64,000 nucleotides of DNA from positions 496,001 to 560,000 of the forward strand of contig NZ_JAHXRQ010000001.1 in the NCBI RefSeq assembly GCF_019392335.1. Reading direction: 5' to 3'. The position numbers and the translations under genes were made by a program. This document shows positions 17,829 to 26,840 of this stretch, in pieces. Below the pieces are notes generated by a model. The model saw only the letters and a program-made list of their open reading frames with translations. It had not been told where the DNA came from and made no database searches. Position 1 is the stretch's first letter, and the number at the start of each line of letters is the position of its first letter. The stretch comes from Mameliella sp. CS4. Lineage in GTDB: Bacteria; Pseudomonadota; Alphaproteobacteria; Rhodobacterales; Rhodobacteraceae.

Positions 17829-18404
17829 ATGAACCGTCGCGCCTTTATCGCCCTGTCCGCCTCCGCTGCCGCGGCGGCCTGCACCACCACCCCCACCGGG
17901 AGCAGCACCGAACCCCGCCTGGGGCCGGACGGCAAGCCGTTGCCGGAGGTCTATCGCATCTCTTCTGTCGGACGTGGCCGAATCCAGTACCGGATGCTCG
18001 ATTCGGTCAATGCACTACGCAAAAGCGCCGGCGCCCCGGAACTGCAACTGGACTCCAAGCTGAACGCCGCCGCCGAAACCCACGCTCGCGACATGTCGGT
18101 GCAGAACCGGCCCTGGCACTTCGGATCGGACGGCTCTTCGCCGATCGACCGCGTGCGCCGCGTCGGCTACCAGGGCCACCTCGTGGGCGAAACGCTGTCG
18201 GAAACCTATGAGACGGAGCTGGAAACCCTGGCCGCCTGGATGCAACAGGAAAGCACACGCACCGTGATCCTGGATCCTGCCGCGCGCGACCTGGGGTTTG
18301 CCTGGCACCAGGAATCCAACGGCAAGATCTGGTGGACGATGGTGCTTGGCGCCCCCGGCAATGCCGGCCCGACCCCCAGCGGAACACCCCCCGCCGCAAG
18401 CTGA
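17829..18404 (+). CDS. CAP-domain (YkwD-like) lipoprotein (191 aa)
   Basis: Exported protein of the CAP/SCP superfamily, whose bacterial members have unknown activity at the envelope. The N-terminus NRRAFIALSASAAAAAC has an RR pair and a lipobox ending at Cys18, so lipidation is likely. The CAP domain (residues about 55-180) has the HARDM histidine, the HFGSDG block, IDRVRRVGY and the GETL glutamate expected for the putative metal site. It is divergent from one L,D-transpeptidase and convergent with another, which suggests a cell-wall related job. Confidence 0.85.
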   Translation: MNRRAFIALSASAAAAACTTTPTGSSTEPRLGPDGKPLPEVYRISSVGRGRIQYRMLDSVNALRKSAGAPELQLDSKLNAAAETHARDMSVQNRPWHFGSDGSSPIDRVRRVGYQGHLVGETLSETYETELETLAAWMQQESTRTVILDPAARDLGFAWHQESNGKIWWTMVLGAPGNAGPTPSGTPPAAS

Positions 18405-18445
18405 CCGACGTCGCTCTCAGGGCCAGCGCAGGATATCGCTGACCC

Positions 18446-18470
18446 CGTCCCGGGCCTGACCCGGGACCTC
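18446..18470. repeat. 25 bp palindromic intergenic repeat, copy 2
   Basis: Inverted copy of the element at 4873-4897 with one base difference. GTCCCGGG and CCCGGGAC pair around CCTGA, so RNA from either strand forms a hairpin. It lies between the convergent CAP-domain and L,D-transpeptidase genes. Confidence 0.75.
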
Positions 18471-18481
18471 TGCGCGCAGGA

Positions 18482-18973
18482 TCAGGGCGTGATCGTGATC
18501 GGGGTGCCGTTATTCACCATTGAATAGATCTGGCGAATTTCGCGGTTGGTCACGGCGATACAGCCCGCCGTCCAGTCCCGTCCGCCCTTGCGGTACTTCC
18601 ACGGGCGGCCGTGGATAAAGATGTCGCCTCCCGGACTCTTGCCCAGGTCCTTGGCCTCGGCGCGGTCGTCATGGTTGGGATAGGACACACCGATCGACAG
18701 GTAGAACTCGCTGTTCGGATTGCGCCGGTCGATGATGTAGCTGCCTTCGGGCGTCTTGCCGTCACCCTCGATCTTCTTGTCGCCGTTCGGCGCGAATCCC
18801 AGACCGATGTCGTAGGATTCCAGCACCTCATCATGGTGAATCAGGTGCATTCGGCGTTCACCCTTGTCCACAAGGACATGGGTCACCTCCGGTCCGTTGT
18901 AGGTGGGAAACTTGCCGCATCCCGCCACCGTCAGACCCAGGGCCATCAGTAGGACCAGCCTGAGAATCGTCAT
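18482..18973 (-). CDS. L,D-transpeptidase-family lipoprotein (163 aa)
   Basis: Lipid-anchored member of the L,D-transpeptidase superfamily, ErfK/YafK-like. The signal peptide ends in the lipobox LTVAGC, with Cys19 as the lipidated residue. The catalytic part shows the strand MHLIHHDEVLESYDIGLGFAP, the HGRPWKYRKGGRDW histidine region and TAGCIAVTN with the nucleophile Cys near residue 138. The compact size matches YafK-like enzymes that trim lipoprotein-peptidoglycan links. The convergent neighbour is the CAP lipoprotein, and the next upstream gene on this strand is the sodium channel. Confidence 0.88.
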   Translation of the reverse strand: MTILRLVLLMALGLTVAGCGKFPTYNGPEVTHVLVDKGERRMHLIHHDEVLESYDIGLGFAPNGDKKIEGDGKTPEGSYIIDRRNPNSEFYLSIGVSYPNHDDRAEAKDLGKSPGGDIFIHGRPWKYRKGGRDWTAGCIAVTNREIRQIYSMVNNGTPITITP

Positions 18974-19007
18974 TTCACTGCCTCGTTTCGTTTTGCCGCA
19001 GTGTATC

Positions 19008-19820
19008 TCAGTCGCCCTGTTTTGCGTAGCTCACGTTTTCGCCATCGCCCGCCCGCGCGGCAAGCCGCTGCTCGATCGCCACCAGCCGGGCCAGCACCTC
19101 ATCCCGGTAGGCATCGGTGGCAATCGTATCCTCCTCGTGGTGGGCATCCTGCATCGAGTTCACGATCAGACCCACCAGCAGGTTCACCACGGCAAAGGTC
19201 GTGACCATGATGAAGGGCACGAAAAACACCCAGGCGTAGGGATAGACCTCCATCACCGGGCGCACGATCCCCATCGACCAGCTTTCCAGCGTCATGATCT
19301 GGAACAGCGAATAGGCCGACAGGCCAAGGTCGCCAAACCACTCCGGGAAACTGTCGCCGAACAGCTTCGTCGCCATGACGCTGCCGATGTAAAAGATGAT
19401 CGCCATCAACAGGAAGACGCTGCCCATGCCCGGCAGGGCGGTGACGAACCCCTCGACCACGCGGCGCAGACGGGGGGCCACGGAAATCACCCGCAGCACC
19501 CGCAGGATGCGCAAAGCCCGCAGCACCGACAGCCCCTGCCCGCCCGGCACCAGCGCGATACCCACGATCAAGAAGTCGAAGACATTCCATCCATTGCGAA
19601 AGAACCGGGCCCCGCGGGCCAGCAGCTTGGCCGCGATCTCGACGACAAAGACCGCAAGACAGAGCTTGTCGAGGGCAATGATCAGCGTGCCATACCGGGC
19701 CATCAACACCTCAGATGTCTCCATCCCGAGGACAACGGCGTTCAGGATGATGACGGCGATGATGGCATTCTGCACGCGGGGCGCATCGACGATGGCCCCG
19801 ACGCGGGCGCGAAAACTCAT
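19008..19820 (-). CDS. Voltage-gated sodium channel, BacNav family (270 aa)
   Basis: Inner-membrane six-helix channel subunit that would work as a homotetramer. The S4 voltage sensor holds four arginines at three-residue spacing (R101, R104, R107, R110 in SVLRALRILRVLR). The pore loop carries TLESWSM at residues 177-183, the selectivity filter of NaChBac-type sodium channels. S6 (FFVPFIMVTTFAVVNLLVGLIVN) and a charged C-terminal helix near 238-256, probably the tetramer coiled coil, follow. The length equals known marine BacNav channels. The start lies 4 nt after the stop of the upstream RNA methyltransferase gene, indicating cotranscription. Confidence 0.95.
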   Translation of the reverse strand: MSFRARVGAIVDAPRVQNAIIAVIILNAVVLGMETSEVLMARYGTLIIALDKLCLAVFVVEIAAKLLARGARFFRNGWNVFDFLIVGIALVPGGQGLSVLRALRILRVLRVISVAPRLRRVVEGFVTALPGMGSVFLLMAIIFYIGSVMATKLFGDSFPEWFGDLGLSAYSLFQIMTLESWSMGIVRPVMEVYPYAWVFFVPFIMVTTFAVVNLLVGLIVNSMQDAHHEEDTIATDAYRDEVLARLVAIEQRLAARAGDGENVSYAKQGD

Positions 19821-19824
19821 GGGT

Positions 19825-21054
19825 TCAATTCTCCAGCTGCAATGCGGCGACCAGTTCCACATGGGTGGACCAGCGGAACTGGTCAACCACCCGCAGCCAG
19901 TCGAGGCGATAGCCCGCCGCCACCAGCTGCGCACAGTCGCGTGCGAAGGTCACCGGGTTGCAGGACACATGGGCGATGCGCGGCACGCGGGCCCGCGCCA
20001 GCTCGGCCACCTGGGCCTCTGCGCCCGCGCGCGGCGGGTCGATCACCGCGCCGTCAAAGCGTTTCAGCTCATCCGGCAACAGGGGATTTCGGAACAGGTC
20101 GCGCGCCTCGGTCGTGACATGGCGCAGCCCCTGCCCCTGGCGCCACCCCTTGTCCAGCGCGGCGGTCATGGCCCGGTCGCCTTCGACCGCGTGGACCTTC
20201 GCGCGTTCGGCCAGCGGCAAGGCAAAGGTGCCGCAGCCCGCAAACAGGTCGGCCAGGTGTTTTGCCCCCTCCAGCGCCTCCAGCACACCCGCCAGCAGCG
20301 CGTCCTGCCCGGTCTGCGTCGCCTGCAGGAAGGCACCCGGCGGCGGTGTCACAAGGGCCGTACCAAACTGCTGGTGCGGCGGGCGCAGGGTCAGCACCTC
20401 ATCGCCCCAGGCCAGCCGGGCCAGCCCTTCGCCCTGCGCGATATTGGCCAGTTCGACCCGCAGCGCATCGTCCACCGGCTTGCCGCCCCTCACCATGACG
20501 TCCAGCCCCGACAGGCTTTCTGTCACCAGAACGGACATCTCTCCCTTGCGCGAGGCGCCTGCTACCGCCAGCCGCTCCACCATCGGCAGCGCGGCCGACA
20601 ACGCAGGCGTCACCAACTGGCAGTCCGGCACCGCGACGATCACGTCAGAGGCCTTTTGGTGGAACCCCGCCAGCGCGCCCTTCTTTGTGCGGCGCACGGA
20701 AAAGGCCGCCCGCCGTCGCGACCGCGCGGGAGAGGTCACCGTGTCGCGCATCGGGCAGGCCAGCCCCTGCGCCTCCAGCGCGCGGCGCACCACGTCTTCC
20801 TTCCAGCCGGTGACAAAACCATCGGCGGCGTGCTGCAACTGACAGCCGCCGCAGGATTTCGCATGCCGGCACGGCGGCGAGACCCTCTCGACCGAAGGCG
20901 TCACGATCCTCGGCGCCGCCATGACCGAATTGGAAACCTCGCCCGTGACCACCTCGCCCGGCAGAACACCGGGCACATAGATGGGCCCCGGTGCGATTCC
21001 GTCGCCGTGGTGGCCCAGACGTTCGATGGTCACTTCCTGCGCGCCCTTGGACAT
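19825..21054 (-). CDS. RNA (uracil-C5) methyltransferase, TrmA/RlmD family (409 aa)
   Basis: Class I methyltransferase of the RumA/TrmA/RlmC/RlmD family, which methylates uracil C5 in rRNA or tRNA. An N-terminal TRAM-like segment (VTIERLGHHGDGIA) is followed by an iron-sulfur cluster motif with cysteines in PPCRHAKSCGGCQ and LACP. The SAM loop DLFAGCGTFALPLA, the IDPPRAG motif and the catalytic-cysteine motif HVSCNPVTFARD complete the set. Which uracil is the target cannot be told. A repeat-like GAGTATTTT element lies directly upstream of the gene. Confidence 0.92.
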   Translation of the reverse strand: MSKGAQEVTIERLGHHGDGIAPGPIYVPGVLPGEVVTGEVSNSVMAAPRIVTPSVERVSPPCRHAKSCGGCQLQHAADGFVTGWKEDVVRRALEAQGLACPMRDTVTSPARSRRRAAFSVRRTKKGALAGFHQKASDVIVAVPDCQLVTPALSAALPMVERLAVAGASRKGEMSVLVTESLSGLDVMVRGGKPVDDALRVELANIAQGEGLARLAWGDEVLTLRPPHQQFGTALVTPPPGAFLQATQTGQDALLAGVLEALEGAKHLADLFAGCGTFALPLAERAKVHAVEGDRAMTAALDKGWRQGQGLRHVTTEARDLFRNPLLPDELKRFDGAVIDPPRAGAEAQVAELARARVPRIAHVSCNPVTFARDCAQLVAAGYRLDWLRVVDQFRWSTHVELVAALQLEN

Positions 21055-21070
21055 GCGCGACCCCCTGCTG

Positions 21071-21092
21071 CTTCTTCTCTCTGAAAATACTC
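21071..21092. repeat. Dispersed GGAGTATTT-type element fragment
   Basis: On the plus strand it reads CTTCTTCTCTCTGAAAATACTC, beginning 17 bp upstream of the minus-strand RNA methyltransferase start. It matches, with a few differences, the element at 45905-45928 after mutS and the core of the inverted repeat after ubiG. Confidence 0.5.
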
Positions 21093-21129
21093 ACTATCCG
21101 GCGCTGGCCAAACAGACCAGAACCCGGCG

Positions 21130-22962
21130 TCACTCGGCGGCCTCGGCCCCGATGAACCCGCCCGACTGGCGTTCCCAGTAGCGGGCATAAAGCCCGCCCT
21201 GCGCCAGAAGTGCCTCATGGCTGCCTTCCTCGACGATCCGGCCCTGGTCCAGCACCAGGATCCGGTCCATCTGGGCGATGGTCGACAGCCGGTGCGCGAT
21301 GGCCAGAACGGTCTTGCCGCGCATGACCTCGCCCAGCGCGTCCTGGATTTCCGCCTCGATCTCGCTGTCCAGCGCGCTGGTCGCCTCGTCCAGCACCAGA
21401 ACCGGCGCGTCCTTGAGGATGGCGCGCGCCAGCGCAATCCGCTGGCGTTGTCCGCCCGAGAGTTTGACCCCCCGTTCGCCCAACCGCGCGGCATAACCCA
21501 GGTTGCCCTTGTGGTCCGACAAGTCCTGGATGAACTCATGCGCCGAGGCGCGGCGCGCGGCCTCGAACACCTCTTCGTCCGTCGCCTCCGCCCGGCCATA
21601 GCGGATGTTTTCCAGCGCCGAACGGTTGAACATGGCCGTTTCCTGCCGGACGACAGAAATCTGACGCCGCAGCGCCTGCTGGGTCAGGTCGCGGATATCC
21701 ATGCCGCCCATCAGGATGCGCCCCTGTTCCACGTCATAAAGCCGCAACAGCAAGGAGACGGCGGTGGATTTCCCCGCGCCCGAGGCGCCCACCAGCGCCA
21801 CCTTTTCCCCCGGCGCGATGGTCAGGTCGAACCCGGACAGCGCATGCCCCTCGCCGCCATAGGCAAAGCCCACGTGGTCGAACCGGATCTCGCCCGGCTC
21901 GGCCCGCGATGCGGCGGCGGGGCGGTCGGTGATCTCATGCCCGGGCGTCAGCGTGCCGATCCCGTCCTGCATCTCTCCGATGTTGGTAAAGATCGACATG
22001 GCCACGCGGCCCAGCCGGTTGGTCAGCATCGACAGGCGGGTCGTGACCATCGCCGTCACCGCGATGTCACCCGCCGTCGCCGTGCCGATGCTGTAGAGGT
22101 AAAGCGCACCCAGGATCGACACCACAGGCAGGATGCCCCCCAGCGTCATCAGCACCATGCGAAAGACCGCCGACAGCTCACCGAAATCCAGAGCGCGGGC
22201 GCGGTAATGGTCCAGCGCCGCGTGCGTGGCCGCGTCCTCGTCATCGTCGCGGGCAAACAGCTTGACCGTGGCGATGTTGGAATAGGTATCGACAATCTGC
22301 CCGGTGACGGCGGTCCGCGACCCCGCCCGCGCCGCCGAAAGGCGCCGCACGCGCGGGATGAAATAGCGCAGCGCCATTGCATACAGAACCGCCCAAAGCG
22401 CAAAGACACCCAGCAGCCAGGGATCGATCGACCCCAGCAGAAAGAACGCCCCGATGAACATCGCCAGCGCGTAGACAACCACATCCGTGGTTTCGAGCAC
22501 GAGATCAGTCAGCGCGCGCGAGACCTGCAGCGCCTTCTGGCTGAGCCGCCCGGCAAAATCATTCTCGAAGAACCGCATCGAATGGCCAAGGACATGGCTG
22601 TTCAGCCGTTGCAGCACCATCGGAAACAGGTTCGGCCCCAGCATCACGCCCGAGACACCGGCGTCAAAGACGAAGATCAGCGGCCGGATCAGCAGGAAGA
22701 AAGCCAGACCAAAGAGGATCAGCCACCAGAACGGCTCCCAGAAGGCGCCCGGCCCTGTGGCTTCGGCGCCGTCGATCACCCAGCCGGTGAAACGCGCCGC
22801 CACCAGTTCGGAAATCCCGGTCATCGCGGTGACGACAACCGCCAGCAGGATCGGCTTTTCCGCGCCCTTCAGCGCCCAGCGCGCAAAGGCCCACAGGCCC
22901 TGCGGCGGCGCCCCGTCCGCCGGCTGGAACGGGTCGATCTTTGGCAGCATGCGTCGGATCAT
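21130..22962 (-). CDS. ABC exporter, MsbA-like, third of three (610 aa)
   Basis: Half-size ABC exporter: an N-terminal six-helix membrane domain (about residues 30-330) and a C-terminal ATPase. Walker A GASGAGKST, signature LSGGQRQR, Walker B LVLDEATSALD and the H-loop AIAHRLST are all intact, so it could act as a homodimer or pair with a neighbour. The start overlaps the stop of the preceding exporter by 4 nt. The substrate is unknown; lipid, lipopolysaccharide precursor, peptide or drug export are all possible for this family. Confidence 0.9.
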   Translation of the reverse strand: MIRRMLPKIDPFQPADGAPPQGLWAFARWALKGAEKPILLAVVVTAMTGISELVAARFTGWVIDGAEATGPGAFWEPFWWLILFGLAFFLLIRPLIFVFDAGVSGVMLGPNLFPMVLQRLNSHVLGHSMRFFENDFAGRLSQKALQVSRALTDLVLETTDVVVYALAMFIGAFFLLGSIDPWLLGVFALWAVLYAMALRYFIPRVRRLSAARAGSRTAVTGQIVDTYSNIATVKLFARDDDEDAATHAALDHYRARALDFGELSAVFRMVLMTLGGILPVVSILGALYLYSIGTATAGDIAVTAMVTTRLSMLTNRLGRVAMSIFTNIGEMQDGIGTLTPGHEITDRPAAASRAEPGEIRFDHVGFAYGGEGHALSGFDLTIAPGEKVALVGASGAGKSTAVSLLLRLYDVEQGRILMGGMDIRDLTQQALRRQISVVRQETAMFNRSALENIRYGRAEATDEEVFEAARRASAHEFIQDLSDHKGNLGYAARLGERGVKLSGGQRQRIALARAILKDAPVLVLDEATSALDSEIEAEIQDALGEVMRGKTVLAIAHRLSTIAQMDRILVLDQGRIVEEGSHEALLAQGGLYARYWERQSGGFIGAEAAE

Positions 22963-24821
22963 TCCGCCGCCTCCACCGCGTCTTCGCCCAGGAAACCGCC
23001 GGACTGCCGGTCCCAGTAGCGGGCATAGAGGCCCTTCTTTTCCAAAAGCTCGTCATGGGTGCCCTGTTCGGCGATGCGCCCGTCGTGCAGGACAACGATC
23101 CGGTCCATGCTGGAAATCGTCGACAGACGGTGCGCGATGGCCAGCACGGTCTTGCCCTCCATCACCCGGCCCAGCGCGTGCTGGATCGCGGCCTCGACCT
23201 CGCTATCGAGCGCGCTGGTGGCCTCGTCCAGCACCAGGATCGGCGCGTCCTTGAGGATGGCACGAGCCAGCGCGATGCGCTGTCGCTGCCCGCCGGACAG
23301 TTTCACGCCGCGTTCGCCCAGATAGGCGCCATAACCGGTGCGACCGCGGAAATCCTCCAGCTCCAGGATAAAGTCATGCGCCTCGGCGCGCTTCGCGGCC
23401 TCGATCACCTCGGCCTCTGTCGCGTCGGGGCGGCCATAGCGGATATTGTCCAAGGCCGAGCGATTGAACATGGCGGTTTCCTGCGTGACCATGCCGATCT
23501 GGCTGCGCAAGCTGGCCTGGGTAACGCCGGACACATCGGTGCCGTCGATCCGCACCTGCCCGCTTTCGCTGTCGTACAGCCGCAAAAGCAGCGACAAGAG
23601 CGTGGATTTGCCCGCGCCCGAGGCCCCGACAATGGCCAGCTTTTCACCCGGATGGATGGTCAGGTCGATGCCCGACACGCCGCCCGTCCGCCCGCCATAG
23701 GCGAAATGCACATTGTCAAAGGTGATCTCGCCCTTTGTCACCTGCAGGTCGCTGGCGCCGGGCCTGTCCGTCAACGCGTGCGACACGCTGAGCGTGGTCA
23801 TCCCGTCCTCGACCTCGCCCACGTGGCCATAGATCACCATCAGGGTAAAGCTGATCCAGCCGGTCATCTGCGCCAGCCGGATCGTCACCGCGCCCACGGC
23901 GGCAATGTCACCGGGCGAGACACCCGCGCTGCGCATCGCGATGGCGGTGCCCACCATGATGACGGGCAGCAGCCCGGCGATAAAGATCAGGCCAAGGCGA
24001 AAGGCGGTGGTCGCCTCGCCGAAATTCAGCGTCTTGCCACGCAGGTTTTCCATCTCTCCCAGCGCGCGGCGATCCTCTTGCATGTCCCCGGCGAACAGCT
24101 TGACCGTCTTGATGTTGGAAATCGTGTCCACCACCTGCCCGGTCACCATCGCCTGCGCCTCGGCCCGCGCGGCGGACCGGCGGCGGATGACCGGCAGCAT
24201 CACCCGCAGGAAGGCAAGGTAGAGCGCAAACCATCCCGCCAGAAGCAGCAGCATCCCCGGATGGATCGAGGCCAGGAGGACGGCGGTGCCGATGACCGTC
24301 GCCAGGCCAAATGTCACGGCATTGACCGTCTCGATCACGATTTCCGTCAGCGAGCGTGCGGCCTGCACCATCTTTTGCGCGATGCGGCCCGCGTAATCGT
24401 CGTCGAAGAAGGTGACCGACTGGCCGATGGTCCAGCGGTAGAGCCGCGCCAGCACCAACTTGAAGATATTGGGCCCGATCATCACCGATTGCGTCAGCGC
24501 CAGCCCACCGAACAGCAGCGGACGCGCCACCAGCAAGAGCCCGACCGCCAGCGCGATCAGCCCCAGGTGATCGGTCAGGAAACCGTTCTGCACCGGCCCG
24601 GCCACCGCGTCGACCACGCGGCCCAGCAGGTACATCGACAGCACCTCTGTCACGCCGGCCAAGACGGAAATCGCGACACCCAGCCAGATGATCACGCCGC
24701 CACCCTGCAAGGCCCAGGAGATGAAGGGACGCAGACGGTCGGGCGGCATGCCTTCGGCCTGCCGCTCCGGGTCGATCAGGTTGCCCGCGCGCGCGATCAG
24801 TTTCTGGAAAAGTGCCTGCAT
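22959..24821 (-). CDS. ABC exporter, MsbA-like, second of three (620 aa)
   Basis: Half-size ABC exporter with membrane and ATPase domains in the same order as its two neighbours. The N-terminus reads LIDPERQAEGMPPDRLRPFISWAL, comparable to the first exporter's LVDPYGPYPKKDTPPQRLLPFL, pointing to tandem duplication. Walker [18 protein letters not shown] and LVLDEATSALD are intact. Its start codon overlaps the preceding stop by one base (TAATG), so translation is coupled. Coupling and similarity favour heterodimer formation, but this is inferred. Confidence 0.9.
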   Translation of the reverse strand: MQALFQKLIARAGNLIDPERQAEGMPPDRLRPFISWALQGGGVIIWLGVAISVLAGVTEVLSMYLLGRVVDAVAGPVQNGFLTDHLGLIALAVGLLLVARPLLFGGLALTQSVMIGPNIFKLVLARLYRWTIGQSVTFFDDDYAGRIAQKMVQAARSLTEIVIETVNAVTFGLATVIGTAVLLASIHPGMLLLLAGWFALYLAFLRVMLPVIRRRSAARAEAQAMVTGQVVDTISNIKTVKLFAGDMQEDRRALGEMENLRGKTLNFGEATTAFRLGLIFIAGLLPVIMVGTAIAMRSAGVSPGDIAAVGAVTIRLAQMTGWISFTLMVIYGHVGEVEDGMTTLSVSHALTDRPGASDLQVTKGEITFDNVHFAYGGRTGGVSGIDLTIHPGEKLAIVGASGAGKSTLLSLLLRLYDSESGQVRIDGTDVSGVTQASLRSQIGMVTQETAMFNRSALDNIRYGRPDATEAEVIEAAKRAEAHDFILELEDFRGRTGYGAYLGERGVKLSGGQRQRIALARAILKDAPILVLDEATSALDSEVEAAIQHALGRVMEGKTVLAIAHRLSTISSMDRIVVLHDGRIAEQGTHDELLEKKGLYARYWDRQSGGFLGEDAVEAAE

Positions 24822-26665
24822 TACTCCGCTGCCTGCGTGTCCGGATCAAGGAAACCGCCCGATTGGCGTGCCCAGAAACTGGCATATAGCCCGCCCTTGG
24901 CCAAAAGCGCGTCATGACTGCCCTCTTCGGCAATCCGCCCTTCGTCCATGACAAGGATACGGTCCATCTGGGCGATGGTCGACAGGCGGTGGGCGATGGC
25001 GATCACTGTCTTGCCCTGCATCATGCCATAAAGCGTGTCCTGGATTGCCGCCTCGACCTCACTGTCCAGCGCGCTGGTCGCCTCGTCCAGCAGCAGGATC
25101 GGTGCGTTTTTCAGGATCACCCGCGCCAGCGTGACCCGCTGCCGCTGTCCGCCCGAGAGTTTCACGCCGCGTTCCCCCACATGGGCGTCGTAACCCGTGC
25201 GGCCCTGCGGATCTTCGAGGTCCAGGATGAAGTCATGCGCCTGCGCCTGTTTCGCGGCCTCCAGCATGTCCGCCTCGCTGGCATCGGGGCGTCCGTACAG
25301 GATGTTGTCGCGCACCGACCGGTGCAGAAGCGCCGAATCCTGCTGCACCATGCCGATGTTCAGCCGCAGGCTGTCCTGCGTGACGGTGGAAATCTCCTGC
25401 CCGTCGATCAGGATGCGGCCCTTTTCCACGTCGTAGAACCGCAACAGCAGCTTGACCAACGTCGACTTGCCCGCGCCTGACCGGCCCACAAGGCCGATCT
25501 TTTCGCCCGGCGCGATGGTCAGCGAGATATCGTCGAGACCGCCGGTCCCGCGCCCGTAATGGTGGCTGAGGTGGTCGAGGCGAATCTCGCCCTGGGTCAG
25601 CTTCAGGGGCTTCGCCTTTGGTGAATCGACCAGCGTGATCGGTTGGGCAATCGTCTCCATCCCCTCGGCCACGACGCCAAGCTGGCGAAAGAAGGTGGTC
25701 AGTGCCCACATGATCCAGCCGGTCATCGCGTTCAGCCGCAGGGTCAGCGCGGTTGCCGCCGCCACCGCCCCGGTCGAGGCGGCGCCCTGCATCCACAGCG
25801 CAATCGCCCAGCCGACGACGCCGACGATGAGCAATCCGTTCAGGATCATCAGCGCCAGGTCCATGATCGTGTACAGCCGCATCTCAACCTGGAAGGTCTG
25901 GCGCGTGTCCTCGATCGCCTCCTTGGCGTAGTCCAGTTCCCGCGAGTGATGCGCGAACATCTTGACAGAATGGATATTGGTATAGCTGTCCACCACCCGG
26001 CCCGTGACCTTGCTGCGCGCGTCCGAGGCCGCCTTGGACGCCGGGCCGACCCGCAGGATGATCCAGCGCATCAGCACCGCATACAGACCGAACCAGACCA
26101 CCAGCGGGATCATCAGCCGCGGGTCCGCATCGCCCAGCAGCACCATCGCCCCCACGAGGTAGGCCAGCGAAAAGGTGATCGCATCGAAGACCTGGAACAC
26201 CGCCTCGCCCGCCGCCGGGGGCGTCTGCATGATGCGGTTGGCGATGCGCCCGGCGAAATCGTTCTCGAACCAACCGACTGACTGGCGCAGCACATGCGCG
26301 TGCGACCGCCAGCGGATCAGCGTGCCAAAGTTGGGCATCACCGCGTTGTTGAGCAGCAGAACGTCCAGCACCTGGATCGCGGGCCGCAGGAGCAGGATGA
26401 AGATAGCCAACCAGATCAGCGCGGTACCATGCAGCTGCCAGACCTGTGAGGGATCGCCGGACAGGATATCGACGACCCAACCCATCGCCCAGATCAGCCC
26501 GACCTCGACCGCGGCCACGATCACCGACATCAAGGTGGCAAGGACAAACAGCCGCCGGAACGGCTGGGCGTAGTCCATCAGGAAGGGCAGCAGGCGCTGC
26601 GGTGGGGTATCCTTTTTCGGATAGGGACCGTAGGGATCGACGAGGTTTTCAAAGAAACGGAACAT
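24821..26665 (-). CDS. ABC exporter, MsbA-like, first of three (614 aa)
   Basis: First gene of the three-exporter operon. The start was chosen at the ATG with AAGGAG 8 nt upstream, seven codons inside the longest frame. The membrane domain runs to about residue 330. The ATPase domain has Walker A GRSGAGKST (Arg in place of the Ala of the other two), LSGGQRQR and LLLDEATSALD. The 175 bp gap upstream separates it from cca and must hold the operon promoter. The substrate is unknown. Confidence 0.9.
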   Translation of the reverse strand: MFRFFENLVDPYGPYPKKDTPPQRLLPFLMDYAQPFRRLFVLATLMSVIVAAVEVGLIWAMGWVVDILSGDPSQVWQLHGTALIWLAIFILLLRPAIQVLDVLLLNNAVMPNFGTLIRWRSHAHVLRQSVGWFENDFAGRIANRIMQTPPAAGEAVFQVFDAITFSLAYLVGAMVLLGDADPRLMIPLVVWFGLYAVLMRWIILRVGPASKAASDARSKVTGRVVDSYTNIHSVKMFAHHSRELDYAKEAIEDTRQTFQVEMRLYTIMDLALMILNGLLIVGVVGWAIALWMQGAASTGAVAAATALTLRLNAMTGWIMWALTTFFRQLGVVAEGMETIAQPITLVDSPKAKPLKLTQGEIRLDHLSHHYGRGTGGLDDISLTIAPGEKIGLVGRSGAGKSTLVKLLLRFYDVEKGRILIDGQEISTVTQDSLRLNIGMVQQDSALLHRSVRDNILYGRPDASEADMLEAAKQAQAHDFILDLEDPQGRTGYDAHVGERGVKLSGGQRQRVTLARVILKNAPILLLDEATSALDSEVEAAIQDTLYGMMQGKTVIAIAHRLSTIAQMDRILVMDEGRIAEEGSHDALLAKGGLYASFWARQSGGFLDPDTQAAE

Positions 26666-26800
26666 ACCGGGCGCTCCTTGGAGCATTTTGACAATGATTA
26701 AGGGTAAAGCGGGGCTGCCTGTGGCCGACCCGCGCGTGCAGACCGGCTCAGGCGAAGCTGATCAGGATCCTGTCACGCACCATCATGTCTCCCGGGAATT

Positions 26801-26817
26801 ACATGAGTCGATCATGT
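26801..26817. promoter_or_regulatory. Inverted repeat upstream of the ABC-exporter operon
   Basis: ACATGA-GTCGA-TCATGT, a 6 bp inverted repeat about 135 bp upstream of the first exporter start and 24 bp after the cca stop. It could be an operator or part of a terminator. There is no T-run next to it, which makes an operator somewhat more likely. Confidence 0.3.
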
Positions 26818-26840
26818 ATTAGGCCAGAATTTCCGGCCTG

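Noticed and set aside
22941..24917. 658-codon plus-strand frame opposite the second ABC exporter
   Set aside because: Antisense shadow with no recognisable motif.
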